A stretch of DNA of 64,000 nucleotides, from positions 62,001-126,000 of the forward strand of contig JAGTXZ010000024.1 in assembly GCA_018398575.1 (NCBI GenBank). The letters are read 5' to 3'. Below, one piece after another: positions 52,349-63,295 of this stretch. The notes under the pieces are model-generated. The model was given only the letters and a program-made list of their open reading frames with translations. It did not search any database and had not been told where the DNA came from. A program made the translations under genes and the position numbers. The first letter of the stretch is position 1. Every line of letters starts with the position of its first letter. This DNA is from Ampelomyces quisqualis (taxonomy: Eukaryota; Ascomycota; Dothideomycetes; Pleosporales; Phaeosphaeriaceae).

Positions 52349-54696
52349 ATGATGCTTCGTGAGGAGGATGCGGGCGCTTTCAAGAAATGGGTCCTTCCGA
52401 AGCTCGAAACCATGTCAGTTGACGCTACGCTTTTGACACCTGGGGGACACCTGCACTGACAACGACAGCTCCGATGCCGACGCTGGAGTGCTGGCCGACT
52501 ATGTGATTGCGCTCGTGACTGCAAACGAATCAGAGGCCCACATTCGGCGCAATTGCGTGGAATCGCTGGCCGACTTTCTTCAAGACGGTGGGTGTTGCAT
52601 TGCGTGGCTGGGGCAGCGCGCAACAGAGCGGCTGACTAAGTCCAGACACGACGTCCTTTGTGGGCGAGCTGGTGCAGGCGCTGCAGACGCAGAGCTACGT
52701 CCTGCCGCCAGGCCTGCCCAGTCGACCGACGGGGCCGCCGCCTGCGCCGCCGAAAACACTCGGCGCAAAGGCCCAGCCATCGTCCAGGAAGCGCAAGCTG
52801 GGCCAGCGCGACACGAGCGAAACGCGCGCAACACGCAAAGGACAGGACTCGCACCGTAGCCGCGCCGATGCTGCACACAGGCCCATCAAACAGGCGACCC
52901 ACCGAGGGGGCCCGGGTCTTCGAGCTGCTGCCCCAGCTTTCGCGCCCCAGCATGCCGTCCCTGCATGTGCCCCCGCGCCCAACATGTTCACCATGGCCCC
53001 TCTGCCGCCGCCGCCCCCAGGTCCCTTCCCGTTCGACGTCAGCAATCCCATGGCCTTCTTCAGCCTCATGGCAGCTCTGGGGACCAACATGCCTGGCATG
53101 CCCCCACTTCCACCCTTCAACGCACCGAACAACGGACCAAACGGTCGACCACGTCAAGGAAAGTGCTACGACTACCATGAGAATGGGTACTGTTCCCGCG
53201 GGACGTTTTGTCTGTTCCAGCATGAGAGTCACCACGCTTCCGGCAGCACTGTGCCCGAGTACGACCCAGATCAGCCTTCACTTGGAACAGGATTCGCTCC
53301 CGCCTCACCTGGATCAGGCTTCGCTCCCGCCTCACTTGGATCAGGATTCGCTTCTGCAGTCACCAAGCAGCGTGTATCACCGCGAAGCCACAATCAGACC
53401 CAAAAGGGACGTCGCCCGCGCGCCCAGTTCTCTCTGCCAGGGCCGTCACGCGACCTCAGCAATACCACGTTGGTCATCGAGCAAATCCCCGAAGATCAAT
53501 TTAGCGACGAGGCTGTACGGAGCTTCTTTTCCAACTTTGGCACTATCGCTGAGATACAGATGCACGCATACAAGCGCCTAGCCATCGTCAAGTTCGAGGA
53601 TCGTGCCGGCGCAGATCAAGCTTACCACAGTCCTAAAGCAGTTTTCGACAACCGCTTCGTGAAGGTCTATTGGTACAACCAGAGCTCGGGCATTGGAGAG
53701 AAAGCCGATCGTGAAAACGAAGAGGCTTTGGATCTGGAAGCAATCGCGGCGCGACAGGCTGAAGCTCAGAAAGCGTTCGAGGAGCGGCGTAGAAAGTTCG
53801 AGGAAGCTGAAGCCAAGTCGGCTGATCTCGACCGGCAGCTCGCAGAAAAGGATGCGGAGATGAAGAAGATCAAACAACTCCTCGCGGAGCTGACTGGCAA
53901 CGAGAACGATGGTCGACACGAGGGTCTTTCGCAAGATCTGGCTACGTTGCAAGCAGAGGCAGAGTCACTGTTTGTGCAGACTGATCACACCGGGCCACCA
54001 GATGCCGGGGCTGGTGATACTCCACGTGGAGCCTTCCGAGGTCGAGGTCGACCCAGGGGTCGAGGTACACCTAGAGGCGCACATCGAGGTCGTGGCAATT
54101 TCGTTGCACCGTTCGCTGGCAACATTCCAAGCGTCAAGAGGCTGGATAACCGTCCTCGTCGCCTCTCCGTCACTGGGATCGAAAAAGGAACACAGAAAGA
54201 CGAGGCACTACGCCAGTATCTTGTTGTAAGTTCCCAACACCCTGTCACGCTTGTCCTTGTCAAATTGACCTTCCTATGCAGAACATTCCAGAGTGCATTT
54301 CCATCGAGCCCCACCCCGAAGAAACCAACACACTCATCCTAACCTTCAAAGAGCGCTTTCAAGCTGAAATGGTACGCCAATCCCTGGCCCCTCCCTTCTT
54401 CTCCCAAGTTCACTTAACATTTACTCAACAAACCACAGTTCCTCGATGCATCCTGCTCCATACCCGACGTCTCCCCCCTTGACCTCGCATGGATCCCCAA
54501 CGACGCGTTCGGCGGCCTCACAGCCTCCACAACCACTGTTCCAACCAAAGATATCGTCGACAGCGACACAGAGTCCTTGCTGGATGAACAAGACGAACTC
54601 AACAATGCGACCGAGCGCGTCGTCGAAGATGACGTCCCACAGGCTCAACCGGATGCAGACATGGACGTCGCCGAAGACGTGGACGTGTGGCTGTAA
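52349..54696 (+). CDS. CCCH zinc-finger/RRM protein, RBM26/27 (Rmn1) type
   Basis: Five exons (52349-52413, 52469-52587, 52646-54225, 54282-54371, 54439-54696) give 703 aa. The N-terminal PWI-like helical fold (MMLREEDAGAFKKWVLPKLE, DADAGVLADYVIALVTANES, RRNCVESLADFLQDDTTSF) is followed by a Pro-rich linker. The zinc finger CYDYHENGYCSRGTFCLFQH is C-x8-C-x5-C-x3-H. Three 9-aa repeats come next, then an RRM (TTLVIEQIPEDQFSDEAV...YKRLAIVKFEDRAGADQAYH), a long coiled coil (ARQAEAQKAFEERRRKFEEA) and an RG-rich box (RGRPRGRGTPRGAHRGRGNF). The same plan is found in human RBM26/27, linked to nuclear RNA surveillance, and in S. pombe Rmn1; that role is inferred by family. The stop overlaps a donor-like GTAAGT, so an extra exon is possible. 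Confidence 0.82.
53281..53358 (+). repeat. 27-bp coding repeat in the RBM26-like gene
   Basis: Three units of 27 bp (53281, 53308, 53335; the last truncated) encode LGTGFAPAS, PGSGFAPAS and LGSGFASAV between the zinc finger and the RRM. Confidence 0.9.
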
Positions 54697-55672
54697 GTTT
54701 TTTCCAAAATCTATGTGCGGGTGTGTATGGAGGAGTGTGCTTGTCACACACTCCTCCCCCCTTTTCATGTTTTCCCTTCCCCTCCCCCTCCCTTTCCTTT
54801 TTCCTTTCTCCCTTCATTTTTTTCTTGTCATTTTTTTTTCGTTTCTTGCATCGGCGCAGCGTGGCGTACGCGCAAAACCACGTGGGTCGTTTTTTGTGAG
54901 CCGCTTAGGCCACTCATTCCTCGCTTGGATGGATTGCATTCCATGCCAAGGACCTGCGTGTATGCATTCATCGCGTGCATGGAAAATAGGGCTTGGGTAT
55001 ATTTGCTCGTCAGCTCGAGGCGGTGTAGCGACGCAGCAGCCACTTCGGGTCGGAGAGTGCTTTGTGAAACGGATGAATACTTTACGAGGACACGAAATAA
55101 AAGTGGCTTGGTGGAGTGTGCGTGCTGTCCCGTGGAAAAACAGGGCGGTTTTTTTTTCCGGGTGACGCTTGCTACCTTGCTGTTCCGGCATGTCTTGTAT
55201 TGTCGGCGCTGAACAGCTTGGGCCATGGAGCGACGAGAAGAGGTACTTGCTTGAGCGACCATGTGCAGCTGCTTTCACTTGGGCATGTAATTGAGATCAT
55301 GGATGTACACTCCGGCCGTCGTCACATCGCTCTATGCGCTCGAAACCATCTTTTACATTACGGTACATGTTGCAAGTGTCACGCCACGTAGGTAGAGGTG
55401 AAATGATGTGTGCAATGCGGCTAAATTCGTTCTAGCTACATCACAATCTGAACGAATAGGAAAATGTTCATCATCACCGTCTTCTGAGTCCAATGGCCCA
55501 AGAAGCCGACTAAATCAAGGGCGCGCCGCCCGAACCGACATTTACTAGCTGTGATCGCTCAATAGGGAATCATGCGTGTCACGCAGCGACCAGCGGCCTC
55601 GGGCGAGCCCATGCTTGTCGTTTGCTCCGATTGCGCGAGGAAAAGAAATCTAACACTTTTGGTAGCTTTCCT
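54697..55672. other. Convergent 3' region RBM26-like / EF-2
   Basis: 976 bp between opposing stops. The first 200 bp contain a striking pyrimidine run (54745-54845) and could instead be an intron plus extra exon of the RBM26-like gene (see findings). The rest has only unsupported frames. Confidence 0.5.
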
Positions 55673-58505
55673 TTATAGCTTGTCGTAGTACTGCAAGACT
55701 TGTCAGTGAATCTGCCTGTGAGACTCTGATTGTGGTACTTACGTTGCTGACGTCAGGAACGTCAATCTTGATACCCTTGCGTTTCCGCATGTCAGCAACA
55801 ATCTTTCCGGGTAGCGAGGTGTTGTCGAGTGGCGAACCACCCTGGAGAACCTGCCAATGGTCGAAGACAAGTTGTGGAAAGGCCTGTCCGGCAGTGTTTG
55901 ATCGGAGATCGGCGGTGAAGCCGAAGGACTCGTTGACGGGCAGGTAAGCCTTGATGTTGAACAGAGGAGTACCAACACGCTGGTTCTCCTCGAAGACGTG
56001 ACCACGTCGTCGGGTGAGGACACCGTAGATACCACCCATAGCCTGCTCGGGAACCTGGATCTCGACGAGGTAGACGGGCTCCTGGAGAGCGGGGTCAGCA
56101 AGGAGAGCGGCGGCGTACAGCACACGACGAGCAGTAGGGATGATCTGACCACCACCACGATGAATAGCATCAGCGTGGAGGGTGACATCCATGATGTTGA
56201 AGCGGATGGAACGCATGGGCTCCTCAGCAACGGGACCTTCCTTGGTGGCCCACTGGAAACCGGAGACGACGGAATCCTTGATTTCGTTCAAGTACTGAAC
56301 AGCCTTGGTTTGGTCGACGAGCAAGTTGGCACCAGTGGTCTCGGGACCAAAGCACCAAATCTTACGGGCATCGGTGACATCCCAGCCGTGCTCGTCAGCC
56401 AGGATACGGGCACGAGCCTTGAAATCGTCACGGGGACCAATCTTGCCCTGCTCGATAGCCTGGGCAACCTCCTCGTCCAAAGGCTGAGCAGTGACGTAGA
56501 GACGGTTGTGCTTGTTGGGCGACTTGGAAAGAGCAGTGATGCTGGAGGTGCCGCGGACGGTCTCACGGTACTGCACAACGGGGTCGGAAACACGGAGAGG
56601 GACACCAGCGTGGTCCTCTTCGAGATCCTTCAAGCAAATCTCCAAGTGCAGCTCACCGGCACCAGCGACGACGTGCTCACCGGAGTCGGAGATGAAAGTC
56701 AAGACACAAGGATCCGACTTGGAAAGACGCTTGAGACCTTCGACGAGCTTGGGAAGATCCTGGGCGTTCTTGACCTCGACGGAACGCTGCACGACAGGAG
56801 AAACGGAGAACTTCATGACCTTCAGGTTGTGGGCAGTCTCGTTTGTGGTGAGAGTACCGGACTTGAGCAAGAACTGGTCAACACCGACGAGACCGAGAAT
56901 GTTACCAGCAGGCACGTTCTCAATGGGCTCGACGAAACGACCCATCATGAGAATGGTACGCTGAATGGCCTTGATGAACAAGTCCTCCTTGCGGCCAGGG
57001 ACATAGTTGGGACCCTGGATACGGACCTTGAGGCCGGACTTGACGGTACCGGAGAAGACACGACCGAAAGCGTAGAAACGACCCTTATCGGAAGTGGGCA
57101 CCATCTTGGAGACGTACAACATGAGGGGACCGTTGGCGTCACAGTCTCGGATACCAATGGCGTTGACGTCGTCATGGGGACCCTCGTAAAGAGTCTCCAT
57201 ACGGTACTTCTGGGCGATGAGGGGGGAAGGAAGATGGAGAATCATCATCTCAAGAAGAGCATCAGCAGCAGGAAGGAACTTGCGCATGACAACCTTGAGG
57301 AGCTGCTTGCCCTCGAGGTCCTTCTCGTCGCTAGTGAGCTTGATCTCAAGCTTCTCGAGGAGAGTTGGAATCTCGTCAGTCTTGAAGTTCATGACGACGT
57401 TGAAGATGCGGAAGATGGGGTCGAGGATGAACTGGTTGAAAGCACGCTCTAGGGGCTTACCCTCGTGAGTGCCAACCTTGGTCCACTTCTTGGTCTTGGG
57501 GTTAAAGTAGCTGTCGCCCCAGAGACGCTCCATCATCTTTTGCTTGTCAACACCAAACTTCTTCGCGTACTTGTTGGCGAACTGGCGGATGGTGAAAGCC
57601 CAGCCGTGGAGACCGGAACCGAAGGCAATGGTACCCTTCTCAGGGTACACCTGGACGTCACCGAGAGACTTGTCGAAGTAGGTGGCGATGACGACGTTGA
57701 CGGACTCGATGACACGAGAGAAGTTCTGGTACAAGTCCTCCTTGGAGACCTGGAGCTCGAGAAGAGCACGGTCGACCTTGTTGATGATGACAACGGGCTT
57801 GATGCGCTCACCGAGAGCCTGGCGGAGCACAGTCTCGGTCTGGACGCAGACACCTTCGATGGTGTCGACGACAACGAGAGCACCATCGGTGACACGGAGA
57901 GCGGCAGTGACCTCAGATGAGAAATCAACGTGACCGGGCGAGTCGATCAAGTTGATCAAGAAATCGTTCTTCTCGGTCTTGACGGGGATGTCCTTGAGGT
58001 CCTCGGGGTCCTGGAGCTGGGCGTACAGGGAGATGGCGGTGGACTTGATCGTCACACCACGCTCCTGCTCGTCGGCTCGGGTATCTGTGAAACGGGCGGA
58101 TCCAGCCTTGGCGGCGGAAATGATACCAGCGCGCTGGACGAGAGAGTCGGTGAGGGTGGACTTGCCGTGATCGACTATAGTGGGGGTGCGTCAGCTGTCT
58201 GTCCTCGCCGAGGTGCGGGGTGTCCTGCAGGGCGCTTACCGTGGGCAATGACGGACATGTTACGGATGTTCGCCGGGTTGTCCATGAGACCACGGATCTA
58301 AAAGCCCTGTTAGCACGGTGGCGTCTGTCCCTGCCCATGCCGGCGTGTGTGGCGGGCAACGTGGGCGCAAAACATACCTCCTCGACCGTGAAGCTGTGGC
58401 ATGATTAGCATCGGTTTCAGTCAGAGTGCAGGCCACATATCGCAGAGGGCGCTGGAAATGGCTCCCAGGACGGCTGCGCTGTGACGGGGCGACTTACTTG
58501 ACCAT
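55673..58505 (-). CDS. EFT2: Translation elongation factor 2
   Basis: Five exons (58498-58505, 58378-58393, 58240-58297, 55743-58174, 55673-55690) give 843 aa, the standard length. It starts MVNFTVEEIRGLMDNPANIR with G1 AHVDHGKST, then DTRADEQERGVTIKST (switch I), G3 DSPGHVDF and G4 NKVD. Domains II-V are complete; IV carries the diphthamide loop LHADAIHRGGGQ with the modified His, and the end is YYDKL. EF-2 is the GTPase that translocates the ribosome. The 5' end is split into very small exons (8, 16 and 58 bp), joined by clear GT...AG introns. Codon bias is extreme, with long antisense open frames as a side effect. Confidence 0.98.
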
Positions 58506-59492
58506 TTTGGCGGTGTTGGTGGGTTTCTTCTTCTACGGAATTTGGTGGTGGGACAGCTGTCGATACCCCGCACGTATGAGCGGAGGACTCGGGTTACAGA
58601 ACGCGAGGTGGCGTTGAGGGTTGTCTCTGGCGCAGTCGACGCTCAGAGGCAGACGGAGTCGTTCAGTTGATAAGCCGTGGAGGCAGGCGTCTGGTGGTGG
58701 GAAGAAGGCTGCGGGCGGGGGAATCGAGTATTTTCAATGGGTGGGGCAACTGGGTGGTCGCTTAGCCTAGCCCGCTTTGAGTGGCGTGCCACCAAGCTTT
58801 CCACGCTGGCGTCCGACAAGTCGTATTGCGCCGCCCTTTCAGGAACATCGTGTTTGCATCAATTTGGCTTGTTGCGCCAACTCGTGTCGTGACCAATATG
58901 GATCCTGACTCACTCTCCACACTCATACAGTAGCCTCCCAGCTCACAAATCATACGCCGATGGTGCCGCGGCCCAATGCGTCTGCCCCGCTGATTGGGCG
59001 TCGAAGACCACTCTGGCATTCTACATGTAACTCTTTACCTACAGTAGAGTCACACCAAAATGCGTTTGGCCGTGCCACAAAATGAGCAGCTTGTCCAGCT
59101 CCAGGCAAGACGCAATGCGGCTTTGAGATCAAAGAAGGGTGTTGGAGCCGCCCTCGTAGTCCTCGGAACGGATGGTTATACGACATGTGAAGTCCGATAT
59201 GTCCATAATTCGAGGCAGGCTCGTTTCACACACCAGTAAATATCAACGATGGTTATACGCAGTAATCCCTTCAGACATCGAGCGCCATTAAGCGTCATGT
59301 CATTCTGTAGCGTGACCGGAAATACGGCCGAAGCTTCGACTCGCCTGGATATAGAGAAATGACAGGACCCAGATGAACTTTTACTTGAGACCAACCCTGC
59401 CCATCGTAATGCTATCGTAAAACGACCCTGGAAATGGAAGAAACGATCCGTCAACGCCGCATCATGCACTTGGGAATGCATCCGAAGAGCCA
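58506..59492. other. EF-2 promoter and La 3' side
   Basis: 987 bp between two minus-strand genes, expected to contain the strong EF-2 promoter (58506 onward) and the 3' UTR of La. Only short unsupported ORFs. Confidence 0.5.
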
Positions 59493-60949
59493 CTACTCGT
59501 CCTGCTTCGTCTCCAACTTGCCCTTCTTGGGACTGTCGTCGCGAGCCTCGCCCTCGGCCTTGCGCTTCTTGGACTCGATCTCAGCGTCGACGCGGGTGTC
59601 CTTGACAACCGGCACGCCATGGCCGTCACGCTCAATGTCCTTGCGCTCCTCTTCCTTGCGGCTGCCACGGTCGTCCTTGCCCTTCTGGAAGCGGTCGCGG
59701 CGGTTGTTCCAGTCTCGGCTCTCGACTGAGTCGGCGGATCCGCTGCGTCGTCTGTCGCGGCGGTCGTAGCCTCCACGGCCACCACGTCCTCCACGACCAC
59801 CACGTCCACGGCCCCAACCACCACGGTCACGATCGCCACCCCGGTTGCGGTTGCCATTGCGCTCATGCCTGTTGCTATCAAAGTCGGGCTCAATGCCCTT
59901 CTCCTCGCATTTCATCACCATGTACTCTTTCTTGCCCATGATGGTGAGCTCGTTGTCGTTGAACTTGGGCTTGGGGTCGAGAGCCAGGAACTGCTTCTGT
60001 GAGTCTTCCGAGTCAAACTCGACGAAGACGCTACCCTTCCACGAGCCGTCGTCTTTGTCGCGGCGCTTGCGCACCATGACTGCGCCGTAGGGGCGGAAGA
60101 ACTGCTCGAGCGCAATCTGGCCGGCGTCGTCGAGGTTGCCAAAGTCCTTCACGTACGCGCTGGTCTCGAGCTTGTTGGAGGAGGCATGCTTGAGGCGATA
60201 GAAGAGGTCGAGAGTGGTAGGCTTCCTGTCCTCATCTTCCTCCTTCTTGGGGACTGTGAGCGCTTCTTTGCGCTTGACGGCCTCGTTGCCAGTGCCGCTG
60301 TAGTCGCCGTCGTCAACAACGACCAGATCCTTGCTGTCGCGCAGAGCGTTGACAATGGCCGAGTAGGGGCGGAAGCGGCGCATGCGCTTGAAGTCGGCAA
60401 TGTGCTTGATCGAGACGGGGCGGTTGTTGGGGCCGTCGAGTTCCACAAACAGGTGCTCGTCGGTCACCAGGTTGTGGGTGGAGAAGTAGAACTCGACCTG
60501 CGCACTGTTAGCGGGGTCATTGCGGTCATTGCGCAGGGTCACTCACCTGGCTGCGAATCTCCACCGGGTCGTCGGACTCGGGAAGGCTGTCGAATTCGTT
60601 GTTGGGCCTGCCCGACTGGTTAGTGGAAAACAGGCCGTGGGGCAGCAACACCAGCGGACCTTTTGTAGTGGTTGAAGCCACCACGTCCGCGGCCTCGTCC
60701 ACGAGTTCCACCGCGGCCGCGACCACGGCGATCGTCCCGGTCGTTGCGCTTGTAGAGATTGCGCCCGCCACGGCGCTCGTCACGGTCGTCGGACTTGCCG
60801 TTGAGCTCCCACTTCTGCTCGCCGGCGTCGCCCGTCTTTGCGTCGGCTGCGACGTCAGCGCTGGTGGTGGGCTTCGCGTCCGAGCTCTCAGGCCTGGAGA
60901 CCTCGGCGGGGTTGGCGGCGGCCGCAGCAGCGTTTCCGGTGTCGGCCAT
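59493..60949 (-). CDS. LHP1: La ribonucleoprotein (La motif + RRM) with two RG-rich regions
   Basis: Three exons (60660-60949, 60547-60607, 59493-60497) give 451 aa. A disordered N-terminus (MADTGNAAAAAANPAEVSRP) leads to an RG box (DRDDRRGRGRGGTRGRGRGR, about 75-95). The La motif follows: EIRSQVEFYFSTHNLVTDEH, RPVSIKHIADFKRMRRF and YSAIVNALRDSKDLVVVDDG. Then an RRM (SAYVKDFGNLDD, WKGSVFVEFDSEDSQKQFLA), a second RG stretch (RGGWGRGRGGRGGRGGRGGY) and a lysine-rich tail (SKKRKAEGEARDDSPKKGKL). La binds UUU-OH ends of new RNA polymerase III transcripts. Yeast Lhp1 (275 aa) has no N-terminal RG region. Start at MADTGN chosen by domain logic; the frame runs 107 codons upstream. Confidence 0.86.
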
Positions 60950-61201
60950 GTTGAGGATGGTGCAGCTCTGGTCGCTAGTTAGCTGGGGAGCTGGCCAAGT
61001 GATTGCAGCAGAAATGGTCCGGGTCACGGGGCGCGGGTCGGTGAGGGTGCAGCGAAGAAAAGTTGCGCGCGGGCTAGCTTTGGAAGAAGCTCTCTCGCTT
61101 TTTAGCCGATTTTCGGCACCGAGCGCCAAGCCCTTTTTACAATACGGATAACGTGATGCGGCCCTCACCACACGACCAGCCACACACCGGCCGCCTTCAC
61201 C
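60950..61201. promoter_or_regulatory. Divergent promoter La / NAM9
   Basis: Only 252 bp separate the two ATGs (60949 minus, 61202 plus), so the La and mitochondrial uS4m genes probably share a bidirectional promoter. No specific factor site was recognised. Confidence 0.5.
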
Positions 61202-62550
61202 ATGCCCCGGAAAAAGACGAGGTTCCATTCGCTGAAGCAGCTGGTACGTCAAGGCGCACCACACGGGCAAGGGCGGCGCCGACTGACTGCCACAGCATGT
61301 CCGCCAGGACTGGTCACGCTGGTCGCTCTACGCCATCTCACAGCTTCGCGCGCCCAACGTCACGACCAAAACATACTTCCAGCAGAAATGGGCCGCCAAG
61401 GCAAGCACACGGGCCTACCACGGCGAGCAGCTGCGGGAAAAGAAGTGGAAGCGCCAGTTCAAGCGGAACCTGCCCGCCGTCGTGCCCATGGACCACAAGT
61501 ACCTGGCCAGGTGTGATGGCTCCGAGCAGGCTGCTGGGCGAGGCATGGGCGCAGACTCGGAGGACAGGAAGCGGGTGCCCCCCATGACGCCGTACATGCA
61601 GATGACGTATTTCCCCCTCGAGCGCCGACTCGACTCTGCCATTTTCCGCGCCCTCTTTGCGAGCAGTGCGCGGCAGGCGAGGCAGTTCGTCGTCCACGGC
61701 CTGGTCAAGGTCAACGGCAAGAAGGTGCGTTCGGGCTCCCCTCGAGGCCACGTGAGAACGCCGCTAACTGCGCGCTCAGATGATATACCCCGGGTATGCG
61801 CTCAACCCAGGCGACATGTTCCAAGTCGAGCCCTCCTCCGTCATGTTCGCAACGGGTGCCCCCAAGACCCGCTCCTCGACCGCCCGCCGTGTAACCAGAG
61901 AAACGGCCGCCGAGCGCGCTGCCGAGCGAGAAAAGAACCCCGCTCGTCCTCCCCCCAACGACTCTCTCGCTACCGAAAGCACGCGCGACGAGCCCACCCC
62001 AGCTGAACTCAAAAAGAACCTCCAAACAATGATGGAGCAGGTCGACGACGTCCTCGCTGAAGACGTCGGCGCAAAGGACAAGCAGAAATTCCGCGCTTTC
62101 CGCCAAACCGTGAAGAAAGCAATCGGCCTCTGGCGCTCTGCCAACCCAGAAACCATCTCCACTCTCGACACGCAGTTTGAATTCTTAAAAACCCAGCTCG
62201 CGTCTCGCTCCGCACCACCCACGGCCTCTTCCTCGCCCGCCGAACCCCTAATCTCCGAAGAAGACCAGGCAAAACTACGCTCCGCATTCGACAAACTCCG
62301 CCTCGAAACCGAGCACTCGTCCGAGTGGAACCGCCGCGATGTCCGGGCCCCGTATGCCACGCCCTGGCGGCCCAGAGACTACATGAGTGCGTTTGCATTC
62401 ATACCGCGCTATCTCGAGGTCAACCAGAACATCTGCGCGGCGGTGTATTTGCGGCATCCCGTGGCGCGGCCGGGGCTCGCCGAGGTGCCGACGCCGTTTC
62501 ATATTGAGACGGGGCAGTTGGCGTTTAACTGGTATTTGCGACGCAGGTAA
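61202..62550 (+). CDS. NAM9: Mitochondrial small-subunit ribosomal protein uS4m
   Basis: Three exons (61202-61243, 61308-61724, 61780-62550), all phase 0, give 409 aa. It starts MPRKKTRFHSLKQL then WSRWSLYAISQLRAPNVTTK and TRAYHGEQLREKKWKRQFKR, basic and of the Nam9 style. The S4 RNA-binding domain is RRLDSAIFRALFASSARQAR with QFVVHGLVKVNGKK, continuing across intron 2 as MIYPGYALNPGDMFQVEPSS. A fungal-specific helical region follows (62001-62330), then the conserved end WRPRDYMSAFAFIPRYLEVN and FHIETGQLAFNWYLRR. uS4m belongs to the mitoribosomal small-subunit body. The first exon is short (14 codons). Confidence 0.93.
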
Positions 62551-63295
62551 GGTGTAGAGGGTTGTTGGAGTGTATTATATGTACAAGCAACATGGCAAAA
62601 ATGTATAGACATGAAAGCATGCATGAAACACGCATTCGCACGAACATCATCATTAACATGCAACCATCTGACATGTACCATCCCCTTTTTCTCTCCCCGT
62701 GCAATCTCCCTCCAGCTTCATTTCGATCCAGCTCCATTTCGATCAAAATTTCACATGGTCCACACCAAACAGCAGAAACACACCCCATCCCCAAACACCC
62801 GTAACCAAGCAAAAGAAAGATAGTCGCAAAGCCCCCCCCAACTCCACTCAATAACACGATGCATGACGATGAAGGGCGTAATAAACACAAAAAGACGCCA
62901 AGGCATGCGCATACGCACACAAAGCGGATTGAGGAAGATACCGGACGCCTGAACGGACATGTGTGTGAGTGGTAACGATGGAAAGATGGGAAGAAAGAAA
63001 AAACTGGAAAAGAAAAACGAGTGCGAGCGTGGGTGTGCAGCGCAGCGTATCTGCGGGTCTCAGAAGCTGTGAATCGCGGGGTGCGACTTGAACAGCGCAG
63101 ACTTAGTTTGTCGAAGCGGAGCGTGGAAATCTTTTGCGCGCGTTGTCGGTTTGCGCGAGACTTTTCTTGTTGGTGGGGGTGTGGAAGCAAAGAGTATGAT
63201 CCATGGGGAAGACGTGTGGATTTCTCGGGGGTGGGTCTTTGTGCCGCGGTGGAAAAGGTCAGTGGTGCTGTCGAAGCACGTATACTGGCCTGTTT
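62551..63295. other. Convergent 3' region, NAM9 / right-edge gene
   Basis: 745 bp between opposing stops. A 221-codon minus-strand frame (62525-63190) overlaps the NAM9 stop; its product is mostly Phe/Val/Cys-rich and looks like translated UTR. Nothing else supported. Confidence 0.5.

Noticed and set aside
55998..57452. 484-codon open frame antisense to EF-2
   Set aside because: The strongly biased codons of EF-2 remove stops on the other strand. The translation has no domain character and the EF-2 frame is certain.
58394..58497. snoRNA in the first intron of EF-2
   Set aside because: No box C (RUGAUGA) and box D pair with suitable spacing was found.
62525..63190. 221-codon minus-strand frame after NAM9
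   Set aside because: Low-complexity Phe/Cys/Val/Ser product that overlaps the NAM9 end; no motif and no plausible promoter. Likely translated UTR.
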